The translations under genes were made by a program, and so were the position numbers. From Betaproteobacteria bacterium (lineage in GTDB: Bacteria; Pseudomonadota; Gammaproteobacteria; Burkholderiales; SG8-41), in assembly GCA_016199545.1 (NCBI GenBank), contig JACQGN010000009.1:1-46461 (forward strand): DNA of 46,461 nt, written 5' to 3'. The notes under the pieces were generated by a model, which worked only from the letters and a program-made list of their open reading frames with translations, ran no database searches and was not told the DNA's origin. Of the stretch, positions 39,977-46,461 are shown piece by piece (the stretch's first letter is position 1; each line of letters begins with the position of its first letter).

Positions 39977-42262
39977 CTAGCCCCGTTGTTCCGCGTCGAG
40001 CGCGGCGAGCACCTTCGGCGGCGACATCGGCAGCTCGGTCAGACGCCGGCCGATCGCGTTTTCGATCGCGTTGGCGATCGCCGCCATCGGCGGAACGATA
40101 TTGGCCTCCGCCACCCCTTTTACGCCGTACGGGTGATTCGGGTTCGGCACCTCCACCACGATCGTCTCGATCATGGGGAGATCGGATGCGACCGGGATGC
40201 GGTAGTCGAGAAATCCCGGGTTCTCCAGTTTTCCGTTCCGGTCGTAGATGTATTCCTCGTTCAGCGCCCAGCCTATTCCCTGCACGACGCCGCCCTGGAT
40301 CTGCCCCTCGACGTATTTCGGATGAACGGCGCGGCCCGCGTCCTGCGCGGCGACGTAGCGCAGGATCTTCACCTGTCCGGTCTCGGGGTCGACCTCCACG
40401 TCGCAAAACTGGGCGGCGAAGCCAGGCCCCTGGCCGTCCGCGTTGATGGCGGAAGCCGCTACGATCGGCCCGCCGGTCGCGGTGCGCTTGGACGCGATAT
40501 CCTTGAACGAAAGCGGCGGGAACTCGCCGGCCCGCTTGCCCGCGGGCCGGGCGAATCCGTCCTCCCAGATCACATCCTCGACATCGATCTTCCAGATCTT
40601 TGCGGCCCGTGCGCACATTTCAGCGATCACCTTATTGCATGCGCCGATCACGGCGCGGCCGGTCGCGTAGGTTACGCGCGAGCCGCCGGTGGCCTGCGTG
40701 TAGCCGACCGAATTGGTGTCGGCGATGATTGGCCTCACCCTTTCGTATTCGATCCCCAGCGTCTCGGCCGCCATCTGGGCCGTCGAAGCGCGCGAGCCGC
40801 CGATATCCGGGCTGCCGGTCGCGACGACCGCCGAGCCGTCTTCGTTGACGTGCACGGTCGCGCTCGATTCGCCACCGCCGTTGAACCAGTAGCCCACGGC
40901 CATGCCGCGACCCTGGTTCTTCCCGAGCGGTTTGGTGTAGCCCGGATGCCGCTGCAGCGCCTGCAGGGTTTCGGCAAAGCCTTCATGCGCGATTTTCGCC
41001 CCGTAGACCAACTGCGTTCCCGGTTTGGCGATGTTCTTCAGCCGGAACTGCAGGGGGTCCATGCCGATCTTCTTCGCCGCCGCGTCCATGGTGCTCTCCA
41101 CGGCGTAAGCCGAGATTGGCGAGCCGGGAGCGCGGTAAGCGACCGTCTTCGGGCGATTGCACACCACGTCGTAGCCGATGGTGCGCACGTTCGGAATGTC
41201 GTACGGCGCGAAGCCGCACATCAAGCCGTTCATGACCGGTGAGGTCGGGAAGGCGCCTGCCTGATACTTCATCAAGGCATCGGCGGCGACGATATCGCCG
41301 TCCTTCATGACGCCGATCTTGATCGTCATCGACGCGCCGGAGGTCGGCCCGGTGCCCCTGAACACTTCCTCCCGGCTCATCATGATCTTCACAGGATGGC
41401 CGGACTTGCGGGACAACGTGACGGCCACCGGCTCGACATACACGACGGTCTTGCCGCCGAAGGCGCCGCCGATCTCGGCGGCATGCACGCGCAGGTCGGC
41501 GGTCTTGATGCCGAGGAGCCTGCACACCATGGTGCGCACCACGAAGTGTCCCTGGCTCGAAACCCAGAGCTCGACCTGCCCGTCGGCGTCGGTGCGCGCG
41601 AGCGTTGCGTGCGGCTCGATGTAGCCCTGGTGCACCGGCTTCGTCTTGAAGCTCAACTCGACTATTTCGTCGGCCGCTGCGAAGCCCGCCGCGATGTCGC
41701 CCATCTTGTACTCGATCCGCTTCGAGACGTTCGAGGGCTCCTTCGGCGGGGGATCGATGCCGCGGGTGATCATGTCCTCGAACAGCAGCGGCGCTTCAGG
41801 CTTCATCGCCTCATCGACGTCGATGACGTGCGGCAGCACCTCGTAGTCGACCTCGATCAGCTTGAGCGCCTCTTCGGCGATGGCCGGGGTGGTCGCGGCG
41901 ACGGCGGCGACGGCGTGGCCCTCGTAGAGCACTTTCTCGCGCGCCATGATGTTGCGCGTCATGTGCCAGAAATTCACGGCGACGCGCTCGGGGCCGACGT
42001 ACTCGAACTTCTGCTCAGGGAGGTCCGCGGAGGTCATCACGGCCTTCACGCCCGGCAACGCCTGCGCTTTCGAAGTGTCGATGGAGCGGATGCGCGCATG
42101 CGCGTGCGGCGAGCGCAGAATTTTTCCCCACAACATGCCGGGGAGGCTGAAGTCCGCGCCGTATTGTGCGAGCCCCGTCACCTTCGGCACGCCATCGGGC
42201 CGCACCGGACTCGTGCCGACGACTTTCAGTTCCTTTTCGGGATGAACGATCACGCTAGCCAT
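39977..42262 (-). CDS. CoxL-like molybdenum hydroxylase large subunit
   Basis: A 761-aa xanthine dehydrogenase-family molybdopterin subunit. Seen are EIGGAFGGKTVVYVEP, AYRAPGSPISAYAVES, VGYTQATGGSR and the C-terminal GVKGVAEANI with the conserved Glu. AYRAPGSP differs from both the form I and form II CoxL signatures and is closer to hydroxybenzoyl-CoA reductase/aldehyde-type enzymes, so CO oxidation is not expected. It starts 3 nt after CoxS stop. With CoxM and CoxS it forms a complete L/M/S enzyme. The substrate is probably an aromatic or N-heterocyclic compound, by inference. Confidence 0.92.
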   Translation of the reverse strand: MASVIVHPEKELKVVGTSPVRPDGVPKVTGLAQYGADFSLPGMLWGKILRSPHAHARIRSIDTSKAQALPGVKAVMTSADLPEQKFEYVGPERVAVNFWHMTRNIMAREKVLYEGHAVAAVAATTPAIAEEALKLIEVDYEVLPHVIDVDEAMKPEAPLLFEDMITRGIDPPPKEPSNVSKRIEYKMGDIAAGFAAADEIVELSFKTKPVHQGYIEPHATLARTDADGQVELWVSSQGHFVVRTMVCRLLGIKTADLRVHAAEIGGAFGGKTVVYVEPVAVTLSRKSGHPVKIMMSREEVFRGTGPTSGASMTIKIGVMKDGDIVAADALMKYQAGAFPTSPVMNGLMCGFAPYDIPNVRTIGYDVVCNRPKTVAYRAPGSPISAYAVESTMDAAAKKIGMDPLQFRLKNIAKPGTQLVYGAKIAHEGFAETLQALQRHPGYTKPLGKNQGRGMAVGYWFNGGGESSATVHVNEDGSAVVATGSPDIGGSRASTAQMAAETLGIEYERVRPIIADTNSVGYTQATGGSRVTYATGRAVIGACNKVIAEMCARAAKIWKIDVEDVIWEDGFARPAGKRAGEFPPLSFKDIASKRTATGGPIVAASAINADGQGPGFAAQFCDVEVDPETGQVKILRYVAAQDAGRAVHPKYVEGQIQGGVVQGIGWALNEEYIYDRNGKLENPGFLDYRIPVASDLPMIETIVVEVPNPNHPYGVKGVAEANIVPPMAAIANAIENAIGRRLTELPMSPPKVLAALDAEQRG

Positions 42263-42265
42263 GGC

Positions 42266-42742
42266 TTAAGCCCTCCGCATTTCGCTGGCGGCATCGAGCA
42301 CCGCCTCGATGATCTTGTTGTACCCGGTACAGCGGCACAGGTTGCCCGCCAGCCAGTAGCGCACCTGTTCCTCGGTCGGATCGGGATTGCGCTCCAGCAG
42401 CGACTTCGCTGCGACCAGAACCCCCGGCGTGCAGACGCCGCATTGGAGCGCGGCATGCTCCAGGAACTTGCGCTGCAGCGGGTGCAGCTTCTCGCCGTCG
42501 GCCATGCCCTCGATCGTCTGGATCGACTTCCCCTGCATCTCGGCGCCGAGAATCAGGCACGAGCACATCAGCCGCCCATCGACCGTCACGCTGCAGGCGC
42601 CGCAGTCGCCCGTGCCACACCCTTCCTTGGTGCCGGTCAAGTGCAATTCGTCGCGCAGGATCTGGAGCAGCGTCTGGCGCGTTTCGCAAAGAAACTCGAC
42701 CGCATTGCCATTGAGTGTTGCCGTTACATGAACTTTGGCCAT
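42266..42742 (-). CDS. CoxS-like [2Fe-2S] subunit
   Basis: A 158-aa iron-sulfur subunit of the hydroxylase. It has the plant-ferredoxin-type cluster CxxxxCGxC...C (EGCGTGDCGACSVTVDGRLMCSC) and the all-helical second cluster CGVC...CRC (QCGVCTPGVL ... LAGNLCRCTGYNKI), the full set of eight cysteines. It carries electrons from the Mo site to FAD. The start and the CoxM stop share TGATG, so translation is coupled; GGAGG is 8 nt upstream. Confidence 0.96.
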   Translation of the reverse strand: MAKVHVTATLNGNAVEFLCETRQTLLQILRDELHLTGTKEGCGTGDCGACSVTVDGRLMCSCLILGAEMQGKSIQTIEGMADGEKLHPLQRKFLEHAALQCGVCTPGVLVAAKSLLERNPDPTEEQVRYWLAGNLCRCTGYNKIIEAVLDAASEMRRA

Positions 42743-43614
42743 CAGTTTTTCCTCCGCGCCCGATCGAGCGCAATTTGAGCGGCGCGCCGTGCCATCACGC
42801 CGGCAACCTTGATCCGGTATTCCTTCGTTCCGCGCTTGTCGTCGATCGGCCGGCAGGCTGCGCTCACGGCCGCGGCCATGCGCTGGAGCGCTTCCGCATC
42901 GACTTTGGTGCCGATCAGGGCGGCGGCGGCTTCGCGCACCAGCAACGCGCGCTCGGCCACTGCGCCTATGCAGACCCGCGCCTGGCTGCAGACACCCGCT
43001 TCGTCCAGCGTAAGGTTGATCCCCGCGCCGACGACCGCAATGTCCATCTCGGTGCGCGGGATGAAGCGAAGATAGGCATCGCCCGAACGCGGCGGGCGCC
43101 GTGGCAGCAGGAACGACGCGACGATCTCGCCCCTGACGAGCGAAGTCTTGCCCGGTCCGGTGGCGATATCCTCGACCGGCACCTCGCGTCTGCCGTTGGA
43201 CCCGACAACGCTGACGGTCGCTCCGGCGGCGATCAGCGCCGGAACGGTGTCCGCAGCCGGCGAGGCATTGCACAGATTGCCGCCCGCGGTCGCGCGTCCT
43301 CTCACCTGGATCGATCCGATCAGGTTCGCTCCGTCAATCACGCCAGGCCATGCCTTCGCGAACGCCTCATGTTCGACCAGCTCCATGCACGGAACGGCCG
43401 CTCCGAACCGAAACACGCCGTTGTCGGCAACAATCGAGGTCATCTCGGGGATGCCCTTGATGTCGACCAGCAGCTCGGGATCAACGCGGCCGCCGCGCAT
43501 CTGGATCAGCAGGTCCGTGCCGCCGGCCAGCACTCTCGCCTGCCCGCTGGCGCCCGCGAGCAGGGAAACCGCCGCCGCCAGTGTCTTTGGCGCCTCATAA
43601 CGCATTTCATGCAT
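42742..43614 (-). CDS. CoxM-like FAD-binding subunit
   Basis: A 290-aa FAD subunit of the molybdenum hydroxylase. It has the FAD pyrophosphate motif AGGTDLL (VLAGGTDLLIQMRGG) and the second motif TAGGNLCNASPAADT typical of the family, followed by the C-terminal CO_deh_flav_C domain (VCIGAVAERALLVREAAAAL). ATG 43614 has GGGGGAG upstream; the track start at 43665 adds an unlikely leader. First gene of the M-S-L-hydrolase-Bug operon. A 198-bp repeat lies 131 nt upstream and separates it from the divergent aminotransferase. Confidence 0.94.
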   Translation of the reverse strand: MHEMRYEAPKTLAAAVSLLAGASGQARVLAGGTDLLIQMRGGRVDPELLVDIKGIPEMTSIVADNGVFRFGAAVPCMELVEHEAFAKAWPGVIDGANLIGSIQVRGRATAGGNLCNASPAADTVPALIAAGATVSVVGSNGRREVPVEDIATGPGKTSLVRGEIVASFLLPRRPPRSGDAYLRFIPRTEMDIAVVGAGINLTLDEAGVCSQARVCIGAVAERALLVREAAAALIGTKVDAEALQRMAAAVSAACRPIDDKRGTKEYRIKVAGVMARRAAQIALDRARRKN

Positions 43615-43744
43615 AATTGCTCCCCCCGTTCGGGTGCGACTCCTGTGCAACTCAGCTACCCCCATTATGCCTTATGCTAGCCACCTTCTGACGATCGGCA
43701 TCGCTCCGTGGGCCAATTGCCCGGGCGGTGCCAAAAGAAGCCAC

Positions 43745-43942
43745 AAGGAGTTTGTCGGACTGAGCCCCGACAAACTCCTTATGCAAAACTGGTACCGGAG
43801 AAGTGCGAGACAATGGAAGAGAATAGGTGACGCCACATACGCTTTCCCTCAAGTTCGACCGCTTCGAGTGGTTTTATGATGAACGGCCAGCCAGTTTTGC
43901 GTATAGCAGCCTGTGCGGGCTGTCAAGACCGACAGGCTGCTA
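43745..43942 (-). repeat. Hairpin-ended 198-bp repeat (MITE-like), copy B
   Basis: Inverted copy of 5248-5445, same length. Ends are AAGGAGTTTGTCGGAC...CCGACAAACTCCTT and TAGCAGCCTGTGCGGG...CGACAGGCTGCTA. The inner stem reads GCAAAACTGG/CCAGTTTTGC, whereas copy A has GCAAAACCG/CGGTTTTGC, so both arms changed together. It fills most of the 346-nt gap between CoxM and the aminotransferase and contains the false track ORFs 43634-43879 and 43652-43852. Confidence 0.8.
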
Positions 43943-43960
43943 GAGGGGAGACCTGAGACC

Positions 43961-45193
43961 ATGAGTTCCGCAGCGTTCGATTTCGTGCCGCTTTTGCCCG
44001 CAGGGCTGCCGCCGCCGGCGGCGCGCTGGACCGGGCGCGTCAAGTACGATTTCACCGGCGGCAACAATGACGCCGACGGGCTGCCGCTCGAGGGGCTGAT
44101 CGCGGCCGCCGATGCAGTGCTCAGACGCGAGGGACGCACGCTCTCGACCTATGGGCTGGCGAGCGGCCCGCAGGGCTACCGGCGGCTCCGCGAGTTCCTC
44201 GTCGCCAAGCTCAAGGCCGATGCGGGCATTGCCTGCGGGGCCGACGACATCCTGATCACGTCGGGCTCGCTGCAGGCGATAGACCTGGTCAACGGCACGC
44301 TGCTCGCGCGCGGCGACACCGTCGTCATCGAGCAGGACTGCTACCAGGGCTCGATCAACCGGCTCACCCGGCTCGGCGTCACCCTGGTCGGCATCCCGCT
44401 CGACCGCGACGGCATGCGGCTCGACGCGCTCTCGAGCGCGCTCGACGATCTCAAGCGCAAGGGCATTCGGCCGAAATACATCTACACCATTCCGACCGTG
44501 CAGAACCCCACCGGCACCATCCTGCCCGTGGAACGGCGTGAGGCAATGCTGCGGCTGTCGGAGGCGCATGGCGTGCCGATCTTCGAGGACGACTGCTATT
44601 GCGACCTGATCTGGTCGGGGGAGCGCCCGCCCGCGCTCTACGCCATGAGCAAGCGCGGCGGAGTGATCCACATCGGCTCGTTCTCGAAGTCGATCGCGCC
44701 GGCGCTGCGGGTCGGCTACATCGTGGCGCCCTGGGACGTGATGTCGCGCATGCTCGCGTTGAAGACCGACGCCGGCACCGGCGCGCTGGAGCAGATGGTG
44801 CTGGCGGAGTATTGCGCGACGCATTTCTCCAGGCACGTTCCCGCGCTGCGGCGGAGCCTGCGCGCCAAGCTCGAGACGCTGATGGAATCGCTCAACGAGC
44901 ACTTCGGAACGGCGGTGGAGTTCGACGATCCCAAGGGCGGCATTTTCCTCTGGGTCAAGCTTCCCGACGGCGTGGACACGATGAAGCTCTACGAGCCGGC
45001 GCTCGCGGCGGGCGTCGCGATCAATCCGGGGCCCCAGTGGTCGGTGAACCAGGGCCACGCCCGCAGCCGGATGCGGCTGTGCTTCGCGAGCCCGAGCCAC
45101 GAGGAAATCCACCAGGGCGTGGCAGCGCTGGCCGATGTCTGCCGCCGCGAGTTCGGCGTGCCCGCTAGCAGCCTGTCGGACTTGAAGACGTGA
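43961..45193 (+). CDS. PLP-dependent aminotransferase (class I/II, MocR/2-aminoadipate type)
   Basis: A 410-aa fold-type I aminotransferase without an attached GntR domain. Seen are YGLASGPQGYRRLREFL, ITSGSLQAIDLV, the NPTG turn in TVQNPTGTILP, FEDDCYCDL with the pyridine-nitrogen Asp, and GSFSKSIAPALRVGYI with the PLP-binding Lys. Such enzymes transaminate 2-aminoadipate, aromatic or branched amino acids. ATG 43961 begins 18 nt after repeat copy B. The last nine residues (ASSLSDLKT) and the TGA are encoded by repeat copy C, so the native C-terminus has been replaced. Confidence 0.92.
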   Translation: MSSAAFDFVPLLPAGLPPPAARWTGRVKYDFTGGNNDADGLPLEGLIAAADAVLRREGRTLSTYGLASGPQGYRRLREFLVAKLKADAGIACGADDILITSGSLQAIDLVNGTLLARGDTVVIEQDCYQGSINRLTRLGVTLVGIPLDRDGMRLDALSSALDDLKRKGIRPKYIYTIPTVQNPTGTILPVERREAMLRLSEAHGVPIFEDDCYCDLIWSGERPPALYAMSKRGGVIHIGSFSKSIAPALRVGYIVAPWDVMSRMLALKTDAGTGALEQMVLAEYCATHFSRHVPALRRSLRAKLETLMESLNEHFGTAVEFDDPKGGIFLWVKLPDGVDTMKLYEPALAAGVAINPGPQWSVNQGHARSRMRLCFASPSHEEIHQGVAALADVCRREFGVPASSLSDLKT

Positions 45194-45203
45194 CAGGCTG
45201 CTA
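45166..45203 (+). repeat. Terminal hairpin of the repeat family, copy C (solo)
   Basis: TAGCAGCCTGTCGGAC-TTGAAGAC-GTGACAGGCTGCTA, the 5' hairpin of the 198-bp element without the rest. It overlaps the 3' end of the aminotransferase gene and provides its stop codon. It may double as a transcript-end structure; no T-run follows. Confidence 0.75.
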
Positions 45204-45301
45204 AACGTCGATCGCGCGCGGTAGCGGCGATCCGTAGCCGCCGGCGCCGGGCTTCGGCTATGATCTCGCGGAATATCTGACCTGTCGTGGAGGAAGCACT
45301 C

Positions 45302-46351
45302 ATGCCCGATACCATTCGCATCGGCGTCGTCGGCGCCGGCGCCAATACGCGCCGGCACCACATCCCCAACCTGAAAAAGATCGAGGGCGTCGAGATCGCG
45401 TCGGTCGTGAACCGCTCGCGGGCCTCGTCGGAAAAAGTGGCCAAGGAATTCGGCATTCCGCGCGTGCACGACACCTGGCAGGATCTCGTGAGCGACAATG
45501 GCATCGACGCAGTCGTCATCGGCACCTGGCCCTACCTGCACTGCCCGGTGACACTCGCGGCGCTCGCGGCCGGGAAGCACGTCCTCACCGAGGCGCGCAT
45601 CGCGATGAACGCGGCCGAAGCGCGGCAGATGCTCGCCGCCTCGCGTGTGCGTCCGCACCTCGTGACCCAGGTCGTCCCGGGTCCCGCCACGTTCGCGGCC
45701 GACCCGATGGTGATGCATCTGTTGGCCGACGGTTACATCGGCGAGCTGCAGTCGATGGACCTGCGCGTCCCAGCCGGGTTTCTGAACCGCGATGCGCCGC
45801 TGCACTGGCGGATGAACCGCGACTACTCGGGCCTGAACATCCTGTCGATGGGCATCTGGTACGAGTGCATCTCGCGCTGGGTAGGACCGGCGACGGCGGT
45901 CATGGCCCGCACCAGGGTGGCGGTCCCGTACCGCATGGACCAGGAGCGCGGAGAGCGCCGCTCGATCGCGGTGCCCGACCACGTCGAGGTACTGGCCGAT
46001 CTTGCGAACGGCGCCATCGCCCGGCTGCACTGGAGTTCGGTCGCGGGTTTCATGCCCGGGCCCGAGGTCTCGCTCTATGGCAGCGAGGGCACGCTGCGCC
46101 TGGAAATGCGCGGGCGCGACAACGCGTTTCTTTCGGGCGGCCGGCGGGGGGACAAGGAAATGGCCCAGATCGCCATCCCGGAGGAAAAGACCTACCGCTG
46201 GCGGGTGGAAGAGGAATTCATCAGCGCGATCCGGGGGAAAGAGCCGATCCGTCGAACGTCGTTCCTCGACGCCGTGAACTACATGGACTTCACGGAAGCG
46301 GTTCACATCTCGAGCCGCGAAGGACGGCGCGTCTATCTGCCCCTCGCCTAG
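45302..46351 (+). CDS. Gfo/Idh/MocA-family oxidoreductase
   Basis: A 349-aa NAD(P)-dependent oxidoreductase. The Rossmann domain has GVVGAGANTRRHHIPNL and the family strand TWPYLHCPVTLAALAAGKHVLTEARIAM, where the usual EKP is replaced by EAR, so the conserved catalytic Lys is missing at that position. The C-terminal domain (HWRMNRDYSGLNILSMGIWYE, LYGSEGTLRLEM) fits the family. Members act on sugars, inositols or related compounds. ATG 45302 has GGAGG 8 nt upstream. Its TAG stop is the first three bases of repeat copy D. Specificity unknown. Confidence 0.9.
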   Translation: MPDTIRIGVVGAGANTRRHHIPNLKKIEGVEIASVVNRSRASSEKVAKEFGIPRVHDTWQDLVSDNGIDAVVIGTWPYLHCPVTLAALAAGKHVLTEARIAMNAAEARQMLAASRVRPHLVTQVVPGPATFAADPMVMHLLADGYIGELQSMDLRVPAGFLNRDAPLHWRMNRDYSGLNILSMGIWYECISRWVGPATAVMARTRVAVPYRMDQERGERRSIAVPDHVEVLADLANGAIARLHWSSVAGFMPGPEVSLYGSEGTLRLEMRGRDNAFLSGGRRGDKEMAQIAIPEEKTYRWRVEEEFISAIRGKEPIRRTSFLDAVNYMDFTEAVHISSREGRRVYLPLA

Positions 46352-46461
46352 CAGCCTGTCGGACTTAAAGCTCCGACAGGCTGCTAAATGCAAAACCGCC
46401 CGCAGATTTGCAACGGAACGGTGCGAAAAGAACTGTTTTGGCCGTCGCCAAGGCACGGACC
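46349..46461 (+). repeat. Hairpin-ended repeat, copy D (cut by window end)
   Basis: The hairpin TAGCAGCCTGTCGGAC-TTAAAGCT-CCGACAGGCTGCTA (46349-46386) is followed by ATGCAAAACCG, the same inner arm as copy A, and then diverging sequence to the window edge. It is probably a longer, possibly full, element. The hairpin start supplies the stop codon of the oxidoreductase gene. Confidence 0.7.

Noticed and set aside
43634-43879. 81-aa ORF inside repeat copy B
   Set aside because: The frame is not preserved in copy A, so it is not a conserved product of the element.
43940-46456. 838-aa minus-strand ORF opposite the aminotransferase and oxidoreductase
   Set aside because: Crosses two well-supported plus-strand genes and the repeat hairpins.
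1-46461. CRISPR arrays, tRNA or rRNA genes, replication origin, prophage genes
   Set aside because: No regularly spaced repeats, tRNA cloverleaf, rRNA stretch or phage structural genes were recognised on reading both strands.

Overview
The window looks like chromosomal DNA of a soil- or water-type betaproteobacterium, probably Burkholderiales. The evidence is high G+C, several periplasmic tripartite-tricarboxylate-transporter (Bug/TctC) receptors, class III CoA-transferases and CoxL-type molybdenum hydroxylases. This is inferred from gene content, not from a phylogenetic marker; no rRNA or tRNA genes were seen.

Layout. 0.1-5.2 kb (minus strand): an orphan CoxL-like molybdenum hydroxylase, an FAH-family hydrolase, a Sel1-repeat protein and an amidohydrolase. 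5.25-5.45 kb: a 198-bp hairpin-ended repeat. 5.5-6.6 kb (plus): a double YCII-domain protein and an NTF2-like protein. 6.7-17.15 kb (minus): seven tightly spaced genes encoding a thermolysin-type (HExxH) peptidase, a metallo-beta-lactamase-fold hydrolase, two lipoproteins (239 and 1333 aa), a 155-aa unknown, a subtilisin-like protease and a small protein resembling a protease propeptide/inhibitor. This is the strongest candidate for an undescribed multi-component system. 17.4-17.7 kb: scars of two genes found intact at 4.4 and 6.2 kb. 17.7-24.5 kb: a Bug receptor, a tctCBA transporter cluster whose tctC is broken, an MFS exporter and a CoA-transferase.

24.5-28.7 kb is a lower-G+C acquired island. 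It holds a XamI-like type II restriction-modification (R-M) locus: a ribbon-helix-helix (RHH) regulator gene that appears leaderless, an endonuclease gene interrupted by an amber codon, and an intact N6-adenine methyltransferase. The regulator promoter carries a perfect palindrome built of two GTCGAC hexamers, the site associated with the XamI family. Two decayed gene fragments follow.

28.7-43.6 kb is catabolic: a glutathione S-transferase, a D-2-hydroxyacid dehydrogenase, and two minus-strand operons. One runs gluconate-dehydrogenase-subunit-3-like / GMC oxidoreductase / cupin / fused double CoA-transferase / alpha-hydroxy-acid oxidase / Bug receptor. The other runs CoxM / CoxS / CoxL / alpha-beta hydrolase (nucleophile Ser replaced by Ala) / oxidase remnant / Bug receptor. 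The implied logic is uptake of an organic acid, hydroxylation or oxidation, and CoA activation; the substrates cannot be read from sequence. 43.7-46.46 kb: further copies of the hairpin-ended repeat flank an aminotransferase and a Gfo/Idh/MocA oxidoreductase and supply the stop codon region of both.
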